Source: a virus. Taken from it: a stretch of 32,742 nucleotides of DNA. The notes beneath the pieces were generated by a model. The model saw only the letters and a program-made list of their open reading frames with translations, was not told the origin of the DNA and made no database searches. Position 1 is the first letter of the stretch. Every line of letters starts with the position of its first letter. The position numbers and the translations under genes were made by a program. Of the stretch, positions 31,132-32,742 are shown piece by piece. Location of the stretch: positions 1-32,742 of the IMG/VR virus record IMGVR_UViG_3300028197_000084, one strand, 5' to 3'.

Positions 31132-32742
31132 CTAAATGATGTCGCACTTACCTCCAGCACAAGCTACTTCTTGAACTGGATTAACATTATTTTCTTTTTC
31201 TATAATTTTAGTATAGTCAATGTCTTTATATTCACGTTTAATATCTAGCCATTCTTTCCAATTATAAACATCTTTCATGCAATATGTTAGTTGTTTTAAA
31301 TCACCATCCATATATTTGTCAGCAAACTTTTGACATTTATCTTGATAAGACTTTCTATCTTTACCTTTAATTTTTTGACCAACACCTAACAAGCTGTCGC
31401 AAGCAGCCCAAAGATTATCTTCATAAAGAGAAAGTCCAACCTCTATTAATCCGCTAACAAACATCGCAGCGTCTCCGTAATGTTGTATTTGCTCACTAGG
31501 TAAATACACGGTTGTGAACGGAGCTTGTGCATAATCTTTATCTCCAGCAATAGGAAGTAAAGAAACCCCACAAAAATACTTACGATTCTTGTAAATGTAG
31601 TCCGTAACAGCATCCCATTCATCTGGCTTAACATTAATAGTATTAGACACATTGTGTGTTAGCCAAGGTTGAGTACACTGTTTAGGATTTTTCCCATTCA
31701 TAACCCAGTTTCTTTGTGTATCTCTTACATATTCAAGAAGATCAATTGCTCCAACCTGATTTTTAATCTTCGCACCATCTGGAACCTCTACGCAGAAAGC
31801 TACAACATCATCCGAGTCATTATTAGACCATACGGACTCTTCACAGGCTCTAGGATTGATTGTTTTAAAGTGCTGATAGATTGGTTCCATTTTATTTGCT
31901 TGGACTCTACGAATGTATCTCTTGGCGTGATGGGGATGTATGCCAGACGATGTTCCAAGAATACAACTTGACGTACCTTCTGGCTTGACACACGTTGTAC
32001 GTGCAGCTTGATTAACACCAATTAATAATGCTAATTCTTTATTTGTTTCCTTAACTATTTCTGCGCCTTTCTTCTGCACTTCTGGATCAAGACATATTTC
32101 GTGCTGCTCCATAATCCCCGTCATAGATACACCTAATAAAGCTTCACGACTAATAATTCTTTCTGAAACTTCTCCAAGATACGGGAAGCTAGCAAATCCA
32201 GCTTGTAGCGTTCCAATGATTGCAGCAGAAGCACACGCTTCATAAAATTCTTTTTTGGTTGTTACTTTGGAACAGTTAATAGTCGATAGATTGCAAGCCT
32301 GCCATCCAGTTTTACCTGTCTGTTCATCCACGGGCCACATGCCAATTTCTACACATGGATTTACAATAAGCTCTGTAGAATCAGACCAAACAAATCCCGG
32401 CTCTCCAAACTCTTTTACGGATTGCATTAGTTCAGAGAACTGTTCCTTAGTTGTTTCGTTTCTTAGTAAAAGAGCAGAGTTGTTTGATCTTCCACGCTGT
32501 GGATTTTCCATAAACCATGATCCAGTTTTGGCTTTTGCCATTTCTTCATCGTCAGCGGAAAACAAACAAATTGTAGCGCTACGACGAACACCTCCACTAA
32601 TTACAGCATCAGCGCCATACATTACTATATCATATGCTTCAATAGGTCTAAGTTTCTTCTGTCCATTTTTAATAGCTCCATCAAGGGTCTTCTTGATACT
32701 TGTAAGAGCATTTCTTAAAGGATCTGGGCCGGGAGCCTTCCC
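31132..32742 (-). CDS. Class II (B12-dependent) ribonucleotide reductase, C-terminal 536 aa
   Basis: The frame is open to the right edge, so the N-terminal part is missing. The visible chain starts GKAPGPDPLRNALTSIKKTL and contains MYGADAVISGGVRRSATI, RGRSNNSALL, IVNPCVEI (with the radical-forming Cys), ACNLSTINCSK, CVKPEGTSSCILGTSSGIHP and a C-terminal pair CAGGKC that would recycle the active-site thiols. These fit monomeric adenosylcobalamin-dependent RNRs (Lactobacillus leichmannii RTPR type), which reduce nucleoside triphosphates. There is no separate small-subunit gene in the window, consistent with class II. It supplies dNTPs and depends on host cobalamin. Confidence 0.88.
   Translation of the reverse strand, partial: GKAPGPDPLRNALTSIKKTLDGAIKNGQKKLRPIEAYDIVMYGADAVISGGVRRSATICLFSADDEEMAKAKTGSWFMENPQRGRSNNSALLLRNETTKEQFSELMQSVKEFGEPGFVWSDSTELIVNPCVEIGMWPVDEQTGKTGWQACNLSTINCSKVTTKKEFYEACASAAIIGTLQAGFASFPYLGEVSERIISREALLGVSMTGIMEQHEICLDPEVQKKGAEIVKETNKELALLIGVNQAARTTCVKPEGTSSCILGTSSGIHPHHAKRYIRRVQANKMEPIYQHFKTINPRACEESVWSNNDSDDVVAFCVEVPDGAKIKNQVGAIDLLEYVRDTQRNWVMNGKNPKQCTQPWLTHNVSNTINVKPDEWDAVTDYIYKNRKYFCGVSLLPIAGDKDYAQAPFTTVYLPSEQIQHYGDAAMFVSGLIEVGLSLYEDNLWAACDSLLGVGQKIKGKDRKSYQDKCQKFADKYMDGDLKQLTYCMKDVYNWKEWLDIKREYKDIDYTKIIEKENNVNPVQEVACAGGKCDII

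Overview
The window is a piece of a tailed double-stranded DNA phage genome (Caudoviricetes). It carries virion-type genes on one strand, a compact replication, recombination and nucleotide-metabolism module on the other, no ribosomal or metabolic host genes, and almost no intergenic DNA. It is AT-rich. Several small proteins (PhoH, the short helix-turn-helix protein, the FmdB-like zinc ribbon, the EF-hand protein with a Trp/Cys-rich tail) look like families I associate with marine and freshwater phages. The replication set is bacterial in style: DnaE-type polymerase, DnaQ-like exonuclease, DnaB-like helicase, DnaG-like primase, SSB, RecA. It is not a T4-type set. The host cannot be fixed from the sequence.

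Layout. (1) Positions 1-5460, + strand: the 3' end of one virion gene and two complete virion structural genes. (2) 5461-5589: a convergent junction with a strong hairpin terminator. (3) 5590-32742, - strand, one long run of head-to-tail genes, described here in order of transcription from right to left. The run starts with a class II ribonucleotide reductase (cut by the window edge), dUTPase, PhoH, four small conserved genes, a further gene of unknown role and a RecA-like recombinase. A 51-aa protein, a small Vsr-like nuclease, two small proteins, DnaB-like helicase, DnaG-like primase, dNMP kinase, a RecB/Cas4-like nuclease and a GT2 glycosyltransferase follow. Next come an EF-hand protein, a small DUF6356-like membrane protein, a PAP2 phosphatase and a 32-aa proline-rich ORF. 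The DNA polymerase module then follows, then ssb, a glycan cluster of about 6.5 kb, a Vsr-like homing-type endonuclease, and last a candidate single-strand annealing protein with a zinc-ribbon partner.

The most unusual feature is the polymerase. The DnaE (Pol III alpha) chain is encoded by two separate 521-codon genes. The upstream gene holds PHP plus palm with all three catalytic aspartates. The downstream gene starts just before the fingers and holds fingers, HhH and OB domains. Between them lie a PD-(D/E)XK nuclease gene and a DEDDh exonuclease gene. There is no intein sequence at the break and almost nothing of the chain is missing, so the halves probably assemble non-covalently. The PHP metal-binding residues are degraded, which fits proofreading by the separate exonuclease.

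The second notable region is 7479-13972: two GT4 glycosyltransferases, an RgpF-like protein, a nucleotidyltransferase-like protein with an altered active site, a methyltransferase-like protein without its SAM-binding half, and three proteins of unknown function. They lie between ssb and the recombination genes and suggest glycosylation of virion or DNA, or alteration of the host surface. Many neighbouring genes overlap as ATGA or TAATG, implying coupled translation. Two small genes (18721-18819 and 26815-26970) were found by reading the gaps by hand.
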